Of a stretch of 64,000 nt of DNA, positions 28,302 through 38,197 are shown one piece after another; within the stretch, counting starts at the first letter, position 1; every line of letters begins with the position of its first letter. This DNA is from Arthrobacter sp. MSA 4-2. Lineage in GTDB: Bacteria > Actinomycetota > Actinomycetes > Actinomycetales > Micrococcaceae. Under the pieces are notes generated by a model that was not told where the DNA came from, did no database searches, and saw only the letters and a list, made by a program, of their open reading frames with translations. The position numbers and the translations under genes were made by a program. Location: positions 1 to 64,000 of the forward strand of contig NZ_JAEKGC010000015.1 in NCBI RefSeq assembly GCF_016405885.1, given 5' to 3'.

Positions 28302-28435
28302 CTAGATATCGAATCAACCGCTGGCCGGGCAAAGACCGCAGGGCCGGAAATTCCCCGGAATTTCCCCCTTCTCGGGACGCTCCACCACCACCCACGGACA
28401 CGGCAATACAGCAGCATCAAGAAGGGGACAGGGAC

Positions 28436-28681
28436 ATGACCGTAACGGTTTACACCAAGCCAGCATGCGTACAGTGCAACGCCACCTACCGGGCTCTGGA
28501 CAAGAAGGGAATCACCTACCAGAGCGTCGATATTTCACAGGATCCGGCCGCACTGGAGCGCCTCCGTTCGATGGGCTACATGCAGGCCCCGGTCGTCATC
28601 ACGGACAAGGACCACTGGTCCGGTTTCCGCCCCGACAAGATCAACGAGCTGGCCGAGCTGTCCGTCACCTCCGTCGCCTGA
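28436..28681 (+). CDS. nrdH: Glutaredoxin-like electron donor NrdH
   Basis: NrdH is the small redoxin that re-reduces class Ib ribonucleotide reductase and is itself reduced by thioredoxin reductase. The 81-residue product has the redox motif C11-VQ-C14 in [16 protein letters not shown], then the cis-Pro region MQAPVVITD and the NrdH signature WSGFRPDKI near the C-terminus. It is first in nrdHIEF; nrdI follows after 43 bases. The conserved WSGFRPD identifies it as NrdH and not a general glutaredoxin. Confidence 0.97.
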   Translation: MTVTVYTKPACVQCNATYRALDKKGITYQSVDISQDPAALERLRSMGYMQAPVVITDKDHWSGFRPDKINELAELSVTSVA

Positions 28682-28724
28682 TTTTCCTGCCTTCGCAGGA
28701 CCAGGCCGGCTGTCACCGCCGATC

Positions 28725-29183
28725 ATGACAACCACCGTGGATACCGAGACACCCCGCCTGGAGCAGACCGCTCGGGGCGGGGTTACCGATGCGCCGCTGA
28801 TCTACTTCTCGTCGGTCTCGGACAACACGCACCGGTTCGTCACCAAGCTGGGCATGCACTCGGCCCGGCTCCCGCTGCTCACGAAGGATCCCACCCTCCA
28901 GGCGCTCCAGCCCTACGTGCTGGTCCTGCCCACCTACGGGGGAGAGTCCGGCAGGGGAGCGGTGCCGCGGCAGGTCATCAAGTTTTTGAACAATGAAGGA
29001 AACCGCTCGCTCCTCCGGGGAGTCATTGGAGCGGGTAATACGAATTTCGGGGAAACCTACTGCCTGGCGGCCGACATCGTCGCCGCCAAGTGCGGGGTCC
29101 CCGTCCTATATCGGTTTGAACTTATGGGGACGTCCGAGGACGTAGACCGGGTACATCAAGGATTGGAAGAGTTTTGGACATGA
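28725..29183 (+). CDS. nrdI: Flavodoxin-like protein NrdI
   Basis: NrdI is the FMN protein that supplies the oxidant for assembly of the dimanganese-tyrosyl cofactor of NrdF. The 152-residue product shows the flavin phosphate loop [40 protein letters not shown] and [20 protein letters not shown]. About 20 polar residues precede the fold. The stop overlaps the nrdE start by ATGA, so translation is coupled. Confidence 0.96.
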   Translation: MTTTVDTETPRLEQTARGGVTDAPLIYFSSVSDNTHRFVTKLGMHSARLPLLTKDPTLQALQPYVLVLPTYGGESGRGAVPRQVIKFLNNEGNRSLLRGVIGAGNTNFGETYCLAADIVAAKCGVPVLYRFELMGTSEDVDRVHQGLEEFWT

Positions 29184-31345
29184 GTGTTGCTGAGACGGAC
29201 ACAGCTGGGGCGACAAAGCACAGCGTCGATGCCCGCTACAAGGATCTGGGCTATCACGAGCTCAACGCGATGCTTAACCTCTACGGGCCGGACGGAGAGA
29301 TCCAGTTTGAGGCCGACAAGGAAGCCGCGCACCAGTACTTCCTGCAGCACGTTAACAACAACACCGTCTTCTTCCACGACCTCGAGGAGAAGCTCGACTA
29401 CCTGGTGAAGAACGAGTACTACGAGCGGGAAACCCTCGACCAGTACACGATGAACTTCATCCGGGACCTCTACAAGCGCGCCTACAGCAAGAAGTTCCGC
29501 TTCGAGACGTTCCTCGGCGCCTTCAAGTTCTACACCTCGTACACGCTCAAGACGTTCGACGGCAAGCGCTTCCTGGAGCGCTACGAGGACCGCGTCTGCA
29601 TGGTGGCCCTGCATCTGGCCGCCGGCGACGAGGCCCTCGCGACCCAGCTCGTCGACGAGATCATCGAGGGCCGCTTCCAGCCGGCCACCCCCACCTTCCT
29701 CAACGCCGGCAAGGCCCAGCGCGGCGAGCTCGTCTCCTGCTTCCTGCTGCGCATCGAGGACAACATGGAGTCCATCGGGCGTTCCATCAACTCCGCCCTG
29801 CAGCTGTCAAAGCGCGGCGGCGGCGTCGCCTTCGCCCTGACGAACATCCGCGAGGTCGGCGCGCCGATCAAGCAGATCGAAAATCAGTCCTCCGGCGTCA
29901 TCCCCGTGATGAAGCTGCTCGAAGACAGCTTCTCCTACGCCAACCAGCTCGGCGCCCGCCAGGGAGCCGGCGCGGTGTACCTTCACGCCCACCACCCGGA
30001 CATCAACCGGTTCCTGGACACCAAGCGCGAGAACGCCGACGAGAAGATCCGCATCAAGACCCTGTCGCTCGGCGTCGTCGTCCCCGACATCACCTTCGAG
30101 CTGGCCAAGCGTGACGAGGACATGTACCTGTTCTCCCCGTACGACGTCGAGAAGGTCTACGGCATGCCGTTCTCCGACGTGAACGTCACCGAGAAGTACT
30201 ACGAGATGGTCGACGACGCGCGGATCAAGAAGACCAAGATCAAGGCGCGCGAGTTCTTCCAGACCCTCGCGGAGATCCAGTTCGAGTCCGGCTACCCGTA
30301 CATCATGTTCGAGGACACCGTGAACCGGGCGAACCCGATCGAGGGCAAGATCATCATGAGCAACCTGTGCTCGGAGATCCTGCAGGTTTCGGAGCCCACC
30401 ACGTACCACGACGACCTGTCCTACGCCGAGACCGGCAAGGACATCTCGTGCAACCTGGGCTCGCTGAACATCGCCAAGACCATGGACTCCCCGGACTTCG
30501 GACGGACCATCGAGACCGCGATCCGTGCCCTCTCGGCCGTCTCGGTGATGTCCAACATCACCTCGGTTCCCTCGATCGCCAAGGGCAACGAGCAGTCGCA
30601 CGCCATCGGCCTGGGCCAGATGAACCTGCACGGCTACCTGGCGCGCGAGCGGGTCCACTACGGCTCCGAAGAGGGCCTGGACTTCACGAACATCTACTTC
30701 TACACCGTGGTCTACCACGCCATCCGGGCCTCAAACCTGCTGGCGATCGAGACCGGCCGGACCTTCGGCGGCTTCGAGAAGTCCAAGTACGCCTCGGGTG
30801 AGTTCTTCGACAAGTACACCGACCAGACGTGGGTTCCGCAGACCCCGCGCGTGGCAGAGCTGTTCAAGGACGTCCACATCCCCACGCAGGAGGACTGGCG
30901 TGCGCTGAAGGCCTCGGTCATGGAACACGGCATCTTCAACCAGAACCTGCAGGCCGTGCCGCCGACCGGATCGATCAGCTACATCAACAACTCGACCTCC
31001 TCGATCCACCCGGTGGCCTCGAAGATCGAGATCCGCAAGGAAGGCAAGCTGGGCCGCGTGTACTACCCGGCTCCGTACCTGACGAACGACAACCTCGAGT
31101 ACTACGAGGACGCGTATGAGATCGGCTACGAGAAGATCATCGACACGTACGCCGCGGCGACGCAGCACGTGGACCAGGGCCTGTCCCTGACGCTGTTCTT
31201 CAAGGACACCGCCACCACCCGCGACATCAACAAGGCGCAGATCTACGCGTGGCGCAAGGGCATCAAAACCATCTACTACATCCGTCTCCGCCAGCTCGCG
31301 CTGGAAGGGACAGAGGTGGACGGCTGCGTCAGCTGCATGCTCTAG
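29180..31345 (+). CDS. nrdE: Class Ib ribonucleoside-diphosphate reductase, alpha subunit
   Basis: The large catalytic subunit that reduces ribonucleoside diphosphates. It starts at the ATG inside the nrdI stop (ATGA), giving 721 residues, the usual class Ib length without an N-terminal ATP cone. Visible features are the active-site cysteine segment [39 protein letters not shown] with the thiyl-radical region, [14 protein letters not shown], the radical-transfer tyrosines near the C-terminal third, and the redox-active C-terminal pair in GCVSCML, the site served by NrdH. A 10-base-pair hairpin follows before nrdF. Confidence 0.98.
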   Translation: MSVAETDTAGATKHSVDARYKDLGYHELNAMLNLYGPDGEIQFEADKEAAHQYFLQHVNNNTVFFHDLEEKLDYLVKNEYYERETLDQYTMNFIRDLYKRAYSKKFRFETFLGAFKFYTSYTLKTFDGKRFLERYEDRVCMVALHLAAGDEALATQLVDEIIEGRFQPATPTFLNAGKAQRGELVSCFLLRIEDNMESIGRSINSALQLSKRGGGVAFALTNIREVGAPIKQIENQSSGVIPVMKLLEDSFSYANQLGARQGAGAVYLHAHHPDINRFLDTKRENADEKIRIKTLSLGVVVPDITFELAKRDEDMYLFSPYDVEKVYGMPFSDVNVTEKYYEMVDDARIKKTKIKAREFFQTLAEIQFESGYPYIMFEDTVNRANPIEGKIIMSNLCSEILQVSEPTTYHDDLSYAETGKDISCNLGSLNIAKTMDSPDFGRTIETAIRALSAVSVMSNITSVPSIAKGNEQSHAIGLGQMNLHGYLARERVHYGSEEGLDFTNIYFYTVVYHAIRASNLLAIETGRTFGGFEKSKYASGEFFDKYTDQTWVPQTPRVAELFKDVHIPTQEDWRALKASVMEHGIFNQNLQAVPPTGSISYINNSTSSIHPVASKIEIRKEGKLGRVYYPAPYLTNDNLEYYEDAYEIGYEKIIDTYAAATQHVDQGLSLTLFFKDTATTRDINKAQIYAWRKGIKTIYYIRLRQLALEGTEVDGCVSCML

Positions 31346-31355
31346 TCAACTAGAT

Positions 31356-31389
31356 TGGGTGGGTCGTTCCCGAGGGGATGACCCACCCA
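31356..31389 (+). other. Intercistronic hairpin between nrdE and nrdF
   Basis: TGGGTGGGTC (31356-31365) pairs perfectly with GACCCACCCA (31380-31389) around a 14-base loop that can pair further (TCCC with GGGA). No T run follows. It may stabilise the nrdHIE part of the message or tune nrdF level. Confidence 0.6.
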
Positions 31390-31416
31390 TCAGACCTCCC
31401 ACAACGAAGGCATTGA

Positions 31417-32463
<1,047 letters not shown>

Positions 32464-32760
32464 TCTGATCGGATGTGCAGGCCCTATTGGAAGAATGAGG
32501 GTCTAGTAGCTGAAAGATGCAGCGCACCTAGTTGGAAGTCATCCAACTAGGTGCGCTTTTTCGTTCGCCGAGGTGCATCGATTTTGGGCGGTCTCCTGAA
32601 ATCAGGCAGTCGTGTTGGGCCGGCTATTGGAAGGGCGTCATAACAAGCTTCGAGAATCTGCGCGAACGGTTCTCCGAAAATGTCAAATTCTCGTATTCCT
32701 TCGGCCCGGACAGGGGGAAGCACCTCCCTGAATGCTCGAGTCTGGTGCAGGATGTGAGGT
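32464..32760. other. Intergenic region between nrdF and the PPK2 gene
   Basis: About 300 bases. The first 100 hold the nrd operon terminator. The remainder is less GC-rich than its surroundings and must contain the PPK2 promoter, but I see no convincing -35/-10 pair. No supported gene was found on either strand. Confidence 0.4.
32521..32561 (+). terminator. Intrinsic terminator of the nrdHIEF operon
   Basis: AGCGCACCTAGTTGGA (32521-32536) and its exact complement (32542-32557) form a perfect 16-base-pair stem around AGTCA, followed by TTTT. It is the strongest terminator in the window and also reads well on the minus strand. Confidence 0.95.
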
Positions 32761-33633
32761 GTGGTCAAGAAATCGCCCGATGAGGCAAGCTCCCAGGTCC
32801 TGTCCAAGAAGGACTATGAGAAGGAATTGCTGCGGTTGCAGGAAGAACTGGTCGCCTGTCAGGAGTGGGTGCGCAAAACCGGGACGCGGCTGGTGGTTAT
32901 CTTCGAAGGACGCGACACGGCCGGTAAGGGCGGAACGATCCAACGCATCAGCGGTGCGCTCAACCCGCGCTCCTGCCGGGTTGTTGCACTCCCGGCGCCG
33001 ACCGAGCGCGAGCGGTCGCAGTGGTACTTTCAGCGCTACATCGCCCATCTGCCGGCGGCCGGGGAAATGGTGCTGTTCGACCGTTCCTGGTACAACCGGG
33101 CCGGGGTGGAGCGGGTGATGGGCTTCTGCACTGACAAACAGTATGCCGACTTCGTCGACACGGTGCCCATGCTCGAGGAGGCTTTGATCTCCGATGGGAT
33201 CGTCTTGGTGAAGTACTGGCTGAGTCTTTCCGACTCCGAGCAGCGCCGTCGATTCCAGAGCCGCATCGATAATCCGGCCAAGCGCTGGAAGCTGAGCCCC
33301 ATGGACCTTGAGGCGCAGTCCCGCTGGGTCGATTACGCCGAGGCCAAGGACAAGATGTTTGAGTTCAGTGACACCGAGCGCAGCCCGTGGTGGGTGGTGG
33401 ACGCTGACAATAAGAAGGAGGCCCGGCTCAACCTGATGGCCCATCTGCTGTCGCTGTTGCCTTACGAGCAGCCGGACTTGCCGGACATCGAGTTGCCCGA
33501 TCGTCAGAACCGGACTTATGAGCGACCGCCGTTGGACCGCCAGCGGTTCGTGCCCCAGCGCTACGAGATCGAAAAGTCGAAAAAAGCGCCGAAGGGCAAG
33601 AAAAAGGATTCCGCCAAGCATAAGTCCCGCTGA
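32761..33633 (+). CDS. Polyphosphate kinase 2 family protein
   Basis: A 290-residue single-domain PPK2, a cytosolic kinase that transfers phosphate between polyphosphate and nucleotides. The Walker A is GRDTAGKGG at residues 50-58, with the basic segment RVVALPAPTERERSQWYFQRYI, Walker B-region DRSWYNRAGVERVMGF, and the lid region RFQSRIDNPAKRWKLSPMDL. This is the class I pattern, which usually makes ATP or GTP from ADP or GDP. The C-terminal 30 residues are Lys-rich (KSKKAPKGKKKDSAKHK). The start is GTG with a GAGG-containing region close by. It is one of two polyphosphate-linked genes in the window, with the CHAD protein. Confidence 0.93.
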   Translation: MVKKSPDEASSQVLSKKDYEKELLRLQEELVACQEWVRKTGTRLVVIFEGRDTAGKGGTIQRISGALNPRSCRVVALPAPTERERSQWYFQRYIAHLPAAGEMVLFDRSWYNRAGVERVMGFCTDKQYADFVDTVPMLEEALISDGIVLVKYWLSLSDSEQRRRFQSRIDNPAKRWKLSPMDLEAQSRWVDYAEAKDKMFEFSDTERSPWWVVDADNKKEARLNLMAHLLSLLPYEQPDLPDIELPDRQNRTYERPPLDRQRFVPQRYEIEKSKKAPKGKKKDSAKHKSR

Positions 33634-33708
33634 GTGGATCAACCGTCGACTGCTGCGACGAGGGCTCGTTGTCCCGGGGTAAGGAATCGACGGGTGGGGG
33701 AGTGGCAC

Positions 33709-34347
33709 ATGCCGGACGCGGAAGAAGCAGCATCCTTGATAACAGCGTTGCTGCGAGAAGCGGCCGGATCGCGGGTCATTTGGGACTTCGACGGCGTGGT
33801 CGGTCACACTGAGCCCCTGCATGAAGCCAGCTACCGCGAGTTGGCGGAGCGCCGAAGCTACGGGTTCGCCCCAGACTTCTTCGCCGAACTTGTGGGGCAC
33901 ACCGAGCAGTGGATATGGGAGCGCCTCATCTCGCAGGGGTTCCCAGCTGAGGTATCCGAAGTCCCGAACCTACACCGCGAGCGGGGAAAAGTTGTCGCTG
34001 CCCTCGCCCAAGTTAGCTTGAAACCCTCGTGGCTGGCTTCGCGGTTGATGCCCGAGCTCGATGGAGTCGCCGACGAGCAGGTCGTCGTTTCCAATGGTGA
34101 TCCGGACCTGATCGCCGCCCTGCTTGCAGGCTGGAACCTGCAGCCTTTCGTCACGGTAGCCCGCCGGGCTCCGGGACGCGACAAGGAAGCACTCTTCCGT
34201 GATCTCTGCATTCCCCCATGCGTTGTCCTGGAAGACAGCGACACCTACCTGGCGCTGGGGCGGAAGCTCGGCGCGTTCACGGTCGGCGTGCGGCACTCTC
34301 ACAATCCGCGGGCAACACTCGACGCAGATCTGACGACCCACTTGTGA
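33709..34347 (+). CDS. HAD family hydrolase (phosphoglycolate phosphatase-like)
   Basis: A 212-residue HAD-superfamily phosphatase. Motif I is VIWDFDGVVGHTEPLHEASY with the nucleophile Asp at residue 26 and the acid/base Asp at 28; motif II is VVVSNGDPD; motif III/IV is the region with ARRAPGRDKEALFRDL and PCVVLEDSDTYL. A helical cap lies between motifs I and II, as in beta-phosphoglucomutase and phosphoglycolate phosphatase relatives. I chose the ATG at 33709, preceded by GGGGGAG; an earlier in-frame start would add 25 residues without conservation. Substrate unknown. It is 75 bases downstream of the PPK2 gene on the same strand. Confidence 0.85.
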   Translation: MPDAEEAASLITALLREAAGSRVIWDFDGVVGHTEPLHEASYRELAERRSYGFAPDFFAELVGHTEQWIWERLISQGFPAEVSEVPNLHRERGKVVAALAQVSLKPSWLASRLMPELDGVADEQVVVSNGDPDLIAALLAGWNLQPFVTVARRAPGRDKEALFRDLCIPPCVVLEDSDTYLALGRKLGAFTVGVRHSHNPRATLDADLTTHL

Positions 34348-34393
34348 ACCTCTCAATCTGACCCCGACCGGGAAAAGATGACGTTCCCCTCGC

Positions 34394-34422
34394 AGTGCAC
34401 GGAAAGTGCACTATGATGCACT
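34394..34422 (+). promoter_or_regulatory. Promoter and operator of the XRE/cupin gene
   Basis: TATGAT at 34412-34417 is an excellent -10, six bases before the ATG at 34424. Overlapping it are AGTGCA (34394-34399), the perfect palindrome AGTGCACT (34405-34412) and TGCACT (34417-34422), a set of evenly spaced GTGCA half-sites. They probably bind the XRE protein itself, which would give autorepression. Confidence 0.6.
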
Positions 34423-34423
34423 G

Positions 34424-35029
34424 ATGGATGAAGGTACGACGTCGCTGGCCTCGGCGATCGGTGAGCGCGTTCGAACAGAGCGGCAGACGCGGCGGTTGAC
34501 GCTCGACCAGCTCGCGGAGGCGGCCGGGGTGAGCCGCCGGATGCTGGTCAACGTGGAGCAGGGGCTGGCCAACGCCAGTGTCGGCACCCTGCTGCGGATC
34601 AGCGATGCGCTCGGCCTCGGCCTGCCGGCACTGGTGGAGCCACCCCGGCCGAAGCCGGTGAAAATCACGCGCAGCGGGGACGGCGCCGCCCTCTGGACGG
34701 GCGACTCAGGCGGGCGCGGGGTGCTTGTCGCGGGGACCGGAAAACCGGACGTGGTCGAACTATGGGACTGGACGCTGGAGCCCGGAGAGTCCCACCGGAG
34801 TGAGGCGCACTCGGCCGGCACGAAGGAGCTCCTGCAGGTCCGGGAGGGGTCGATTACCATTCGAGTCGCCGACCAGACAGCGGTCCTCGCCGACGGTGAT
34901 GCCATGACCTTCCCCGGAGATGTCGACCATTCCTACACGAACCCCGGCGGGCGGGCGGCCCGATTCACCCTGGCGGTCTTCGAGCCCGGCGTCGGGCTCG
35001 GGCACAAGCCGGAGGCCCTGAATGGCTGA
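34424..35029 (+). CDS. XRE family transcriptional regulator with C-terminal cupin
   Basis: A 201-residue regulator. The Xre/Cro helix-turn-helix covers residues ~12-67 (IGERVRTERQTRRLTLDQLAEAAGVSRRMLVNVEQG). The C-terminal half is a small cupin barrel (LEPGESHRSEAHSAGTKELLQVREGSI, then GDAMTFPGDVDHSYTNPG) that would bind an effector. The ATG at 34424 lies six bases after a near-consensus -10, so translation is probably leaderless. The gene overlaps the following EamA exporter by eight bases. Regulator-exporter pairs of this type generally respond to the exported metabolite. Confidence 0.93.
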   Translation: MDEGTTSLASAIGERVRTERQTRRLTLDQLAEAAGVSRRMLVNVEQGLANASVGTLLRISDALGLGLPALVEPPRPKPVKITRSGDGAALWTGDSGGRGVLVAGTGKPDVVELWDWTLEPGESHRSEAHSAGTKELLQVREGSITIRVADQTAVLADGDAMTFPGDVDHSYTNPGGRAARFTLAVFEPGVGLGHKPEALNG

Positions 35030-35930
35030 GCAGGTGGTCATGAACTCCCGCGCACGGGGCCCCGTTCCGCCGTGGGGGCTCGCCGTGGCGGCGATGATGT
35101 CGGTCCAGCTCGGGTCTGCGCTGTCGGTGCCCCTGATCGGGTCCATCGGGCCGGCGGGCACCGCTTGGCTCAGGCTCAGTATGGGGGCCGTGATCTTCAT
35201 ACTCCTTGCCCGTCCGCCCCTGCGCCGGGTGCGCCGCCGTGATGTTCCGGTTCTGCTCGGACTGGGCATCATGACGGGGCTCATGACGGTCGGATTCCTT
35301 GCCGCCCTCGAATACATTCCCCTGGGTACCGCGGTTGCCATCGAATTCCTCGGCCCGTTGACCGTCGCCGCCGTGCGCAGCCACACTTCCCGGGCGCTGA
35401 TCTGGCCGATCCTCGCCCTGGGCGGCGTCGTGCTGCTGACCGAACCCTGGCGCGGTGAGGTGAATCCCCTTGGCATCCTCTTCGCAGGACTCGCCGCCGT
35501 CGGCTGGGCGCTCTACATCGTGCTCAGCCAACGCGTCGGAGACCGTTTCAGCGGCATCTCGTCCCTCTCACTCACCATCCCCATCGCCGCGGTGACCGCC
35601 GCCGTCGTCGGGATTCCCCAGGCGGCGGGGCACCTGAGCCTCGAGGTCCTTGCCGCCGCCGCGGGTTTAGCCCTCCTGCTGCCGGTGCTGCCGTTCGCAC
35701 TCGAAATGCTCGCCCTACGGCGGATGACGGCCACCGCCTTCGGTACCCTGATGGCGCTTGAGCCGGCGATCGGGCTGCTCCTCGGGTTGATCGTCCTGCG
35801 CCAGCAGCCCTCTCCTGTCCAACTGCTCGGCATCCTCCTGGTCGTCTTCGCCGGCGCCCTGGCGCAGCGGGGAGGACGCCGCTCCACCCAGCACCCATCA
35901 ACCGTCCGCCCCGCCGACCTCCCCGGCTGA
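35022..35930 (+). CDS. EamA family transporter (RhtA-like exporter)
   Basis: A 302-residue inner-membrane protein with ten predicted helices in two EamA repeats. The first repeat includes PLIGSIGPAGTAWLRLSMGAVIFILL and ALEYIPLGTAVAIEFLGPL; the second includes GLAAVGWALYIVLSQRVGDRF and AFGTLMALEPAIGLLLGLIVL. The pattern EYIPLGTAVAIEFLGPL with a double repeat is closest to RhtA-type threonine/homoserine exporters. It starts within the end of the XRE/cupin gene, so the two are co-expressed. The exported substrate is inferred only from resemblance. Confidence 0.9.
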   Translation: MAEQVVMNSRARGPVPPWGLAVAAMMSVQLGSALSVPLIGSIGPAGTAWLRLSMGAVIFILLARPPLRRVRRRDVPVLLGLGIMTGLMTVGFLAALEYIPLGTAVAIEFLGPLTVAAVRSHTSRALIWPILALGGVVLLTEPWRGEVNPLGILFAGLAAVGWALYIVLSQRVGDRFSGISSLSLTIPIAAVTAAVVGIPQAAGHLSLEVLAAAAGLALLLPVLPFALEMLALRRMTATAFGTLMALEPAIGLLLGLIVLRQQPSPVQLLGILLVVFAGALAQRGGRRSTQHPSTVRPADLPG

Positions 35931-36016
35931 CCGGGCGCCCGGCGCCCACTCCAGGCAGCCACCGCCTTTCCGGCGGGCGCTGGCAGCCCAGTCCTCCCAG
36001 AAACGGAGCACCGAAA

Positions 36017-36913
36017 ATGTTCACAGGCCTCAGCGCCTTCCCGCTCACCCCGCTCGCCCATGACGCCGTGGACGAAGCCGCCTTTGTCCGCCTCGTGGCA
36101 CGGCTTCGGGAAGCACGGGTCGACTCCATCACTGCACTAGGTTCCACCGGGTCCTACGCCTACCTCAGCACCGACGAGCGCGCCCGCGTCACCCGCCTGG
36201 CGGTGGAGCATGCCGGGCCGGTCCCGGTCTTTGTCGGGATCGGGGCGATGCGGACCTCGCAGGTTCTTCGCCACGCCGATCGAGCCGAACAGGCCGGAGC
36301 ATCCGCCCTCCTGCTGGCGCCGATGACCTACCAGCCCCTCACCGAGGACGAGGTGTTCGGCCTTTACCGGGCGGTGACCGAGCACTCGCCGTTGCCCGTC
36401 ATTGTCTACGACAACCCCGGCACTACCCACTTCACCTTTTCAACCGGTCTCTACGGGCGCATCGCCCAGCTGCCCGGGATCGCCTCGATCAAGATCCCGG
36501 CCGTACCATCGGATCCGGAATCGGCCCGGGCACGCGTCCGGGAGATCCGGTCGGCTATCCCTGCCCACGTGACGGTCGGGGTGTCGGGGGACGCCGCAGC
36601 TGCCGCGGGACTGGCCGCCGGATGCGATGCCTGGTACTCGGTCGTCGGCGGCACGCTGCCCGCCCCGGCCCTGCGCCTGACCCGGGCCGCCCAGGAGGGA
36701 CGGAACGACGACGCCGCCGCCGAATCCGAGCGCCTCGCCCCGCTGTGGCAGCTTTTCAGCGAATACGGCGGCAGCATCCGCGTAGTGCCCGCCATCGCGG
36801 AAGAGCTGGGGCTGGTGTCGGAGAACAGCCTTCCGCTGCCCATGCAGGGGCTGAACGACCGGCAGCGGGCGCGCGTGGCCGGGGTGATCCGTGAACTCCG
36901 ACTCGACGGCTGA
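36017..36913 (+). CDS. Dihydrodipicolinate synthase family aldolase/lyase
   Basis: A 298-residue DapA/NAL-family TIM barrel. The Schiff-base lysine is K159 in ASIKIPA and the catalytic Tyr is Y131 in VIVYDNPGTT, both at the expected spacing. The substrate loop is LGSTGSYAYLS in place of the GTTGE of true DapA, so the enzyme probably uses a different 2-keto acid substrate and is not the lysine-pathway enzyme. It follows the exporter gene after 86 bases and its 3' end overlaps the MFS gene by 23 bases. The grouping suggests removal or export of a small keto or amino acid. Confidence 0.88.
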   Translation: MFTGLSAFPLTPLAHDAVDEAAFVRLVARLREARVDSITALGSTGSYAYLSTDERARVTRLAVEHAGPVPVFVGIGAMRTSQVLRHADRAEQAGASALLLAPMTYQPLTEDEVFGLYRAVTEHSPLPVIVYDNPGTTHFTFSTGLYGRIAQLPGIASIKIPAVPSDPESARARVREIRSAIPAHVTVGVSGDAAAAAGLAAGCDAWYSVVGGTLPAPALRLTRAAQEGRNDDAAAESERLAPLWQLFSEYGGSIRVVPAIAEELGLVSENSLPLPMQGLNDRQRARVAGVIRELRLDG

Positions 36914-38129
36914 GCCCGGAACCGCCCCCGGCCCCGGCAGTCACCACCTAGGACGAACCCGCACCGGATCCCGCCACCCCAGGGACCGCCGGACCGCGGC
37001 ATTGGCCCGCTACGTCGTCGCCGCGACACTCGTGCGCGGCGCCGACGGCGGTGCGGTCGTCGCCATCGTGCTCCTCGCCCTCGACTGCGGGCTGCCGGGA
37101 TGGCTGGCCGGCGTCCTCGGTGCCTCGATCACCGCACCGCACCTGCTCGGTCCGTTCATCGCCAGGCGCCTCGACACCGCTGACGACGGCAGGAAGCTCA
37201 TCGCGCTGTCCGCGGTCCTCCACGGGGTGCTGCTCGGCGCCGGGGCCCTGCCGGCCCTGTTGCTCTTCGCCTCGGGCCTCTTCGGACCAATGCTCACCGG
37301 TGGAATCAGCAGCCGCCTGCCCGCCATCGCCGGTCCGGAGCTGAGGAGCCAGCGCAGGGCGCAGAGCTGGGACGTGGCAAGTTATGGGCTGGCCGGAACC
37401 CTAGGCCCCGCCGCCGTCGCCTGGATCGCTGCAGCGGCCGATCCGCTCACCGCAACCCTCCTCCTCGCCTCGGCCGCAGTCCTCGGAGCAGGTGGCATCC
37501 TCGCGCTGCCCAGGCAGGAGCCACCCGTTAGGGGCGCCGACGTGCCGGGGCCTGTACGGACCCTGCGCCTGATGTGGCATTCCGGCCCGCTGCGCCGTAC
37601 CCTCTTGCTCACCGTCACCGTAGCCTTCTCGGTGGCGGCACTGCCGATCAGCGCGGCCGCTGCCACGCTCGACACGCCCCCGGCCGCTGGCGCCCTGGTC
37701 GCGGCATATGGAATAGGGAACCTCCTGGGATCTGGGGCCCTCATGATCCGCCCGCTTCGCAGGGATGCCGACCGCCTCATGAGCTCCCTGGCTCTCCTCG
37801 TGGCGGCGATGCTCACCCTCACTCTGCTCACCCCCACCTTCGAGGCGTCCCTCGCGGCGTTCTGCCTCACCGGGACCGCGAATGCGCTGTTCTTCGCCGC
37901 AACGCTCGCTGGCCGCAGCGAATATGCCCCGCGGGCCGCGCGCGGTCAGGTCTTCATCTGGGTCGGCGCACTCAAGATCGCTGCGGGCTCGGCCGGGACT
38001 GCGGCCGCAGGCGCCCTCATCACGTTCGGTTCCTGGGTTCCGCTGGGCCTTGCTTCGGCGGCGACCGTCGGGGCCGCAGCCATCAGCATGCTCGATCGGT
38101 CCCGGTCGGGCGACCAGCCACCCCGTTAG
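36891..38129 (+). CDS. MFS transporter
   Basis: A 412-residue major facilitator with about 12 hydrophobic helices, beginning near residue 38 (LARYVVAATLVRGADGGAVVAIVLLAL). A Pro/Gly/Arg-rich N-terminus precedes them. The GTG at 36891 lies inside the end of the DHDPS-like gene, so the pair is translationally coupled. The loop pattern R-R-L-D (ARRLDTADDGRKLI) after helix 2-3 fits MFS drug or metabolite exporters. Together with the upstream genes it forms a plausible four-gene unit with two exporters. Substrate unknown. Confidence 0.85.
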   Translation: MNSDSTAEPGTAPGPGSHHLGRTRTGSRHPRDRRTAALARYVVAATLVRGADGGAVVAIVLLALDCGLPGWLAGVLGASITAPHLLGPFIARRLDTADDGRKLIALSAVLHGVLLGAGALPALLLFASGLFGPMLTGGISSRLPAIAGPELRSQRRAQSWDVASYGLAGTLGPAAVAWIAAAADPLTATLLLASAAVLGAGGILALPRQEPPVRGADVPGPVRTLRLMWHSGPLRRTLLLTVTVAFSVAALPISAAAATLDTPPAAGALVAAYGIGNLLGSGALMIRPLRRDADRLMSSLALLVAAMLTLTLLTPTFEASLAAFCLTGTANALFFAATLAGRSEYAPRAARGQVFIWVGALKIAAGSAGTAAAGALITFGSWVPLGLASAATVGAAAISMLDRSRSGDQPPR

Positions 38130-38197
38130 CGCTGCGCAAGGCCGAGTCGGCCCGCGCTTCCGGGGGACGGGGCACGGGCCACTGTCCCGGGTTCCTG

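Larger units (their letters stand above)
27767..28435. promoter_or_regulatory. Long divergent intergenic region upstream of nrdH
   Basis: 669 bases without a supported gene. Bases 27767-28150 show no structure that I recognise, including no cobalamin riboswitch. Base composition drops from about 70% GC to AT-rich near 28235-28310, where the nrd promoter and candidate NrdR boxes lie. The ribosome binding site for nrdH is in AAGGGGACAGGGAC just before 28436. Confidence 0.5.
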
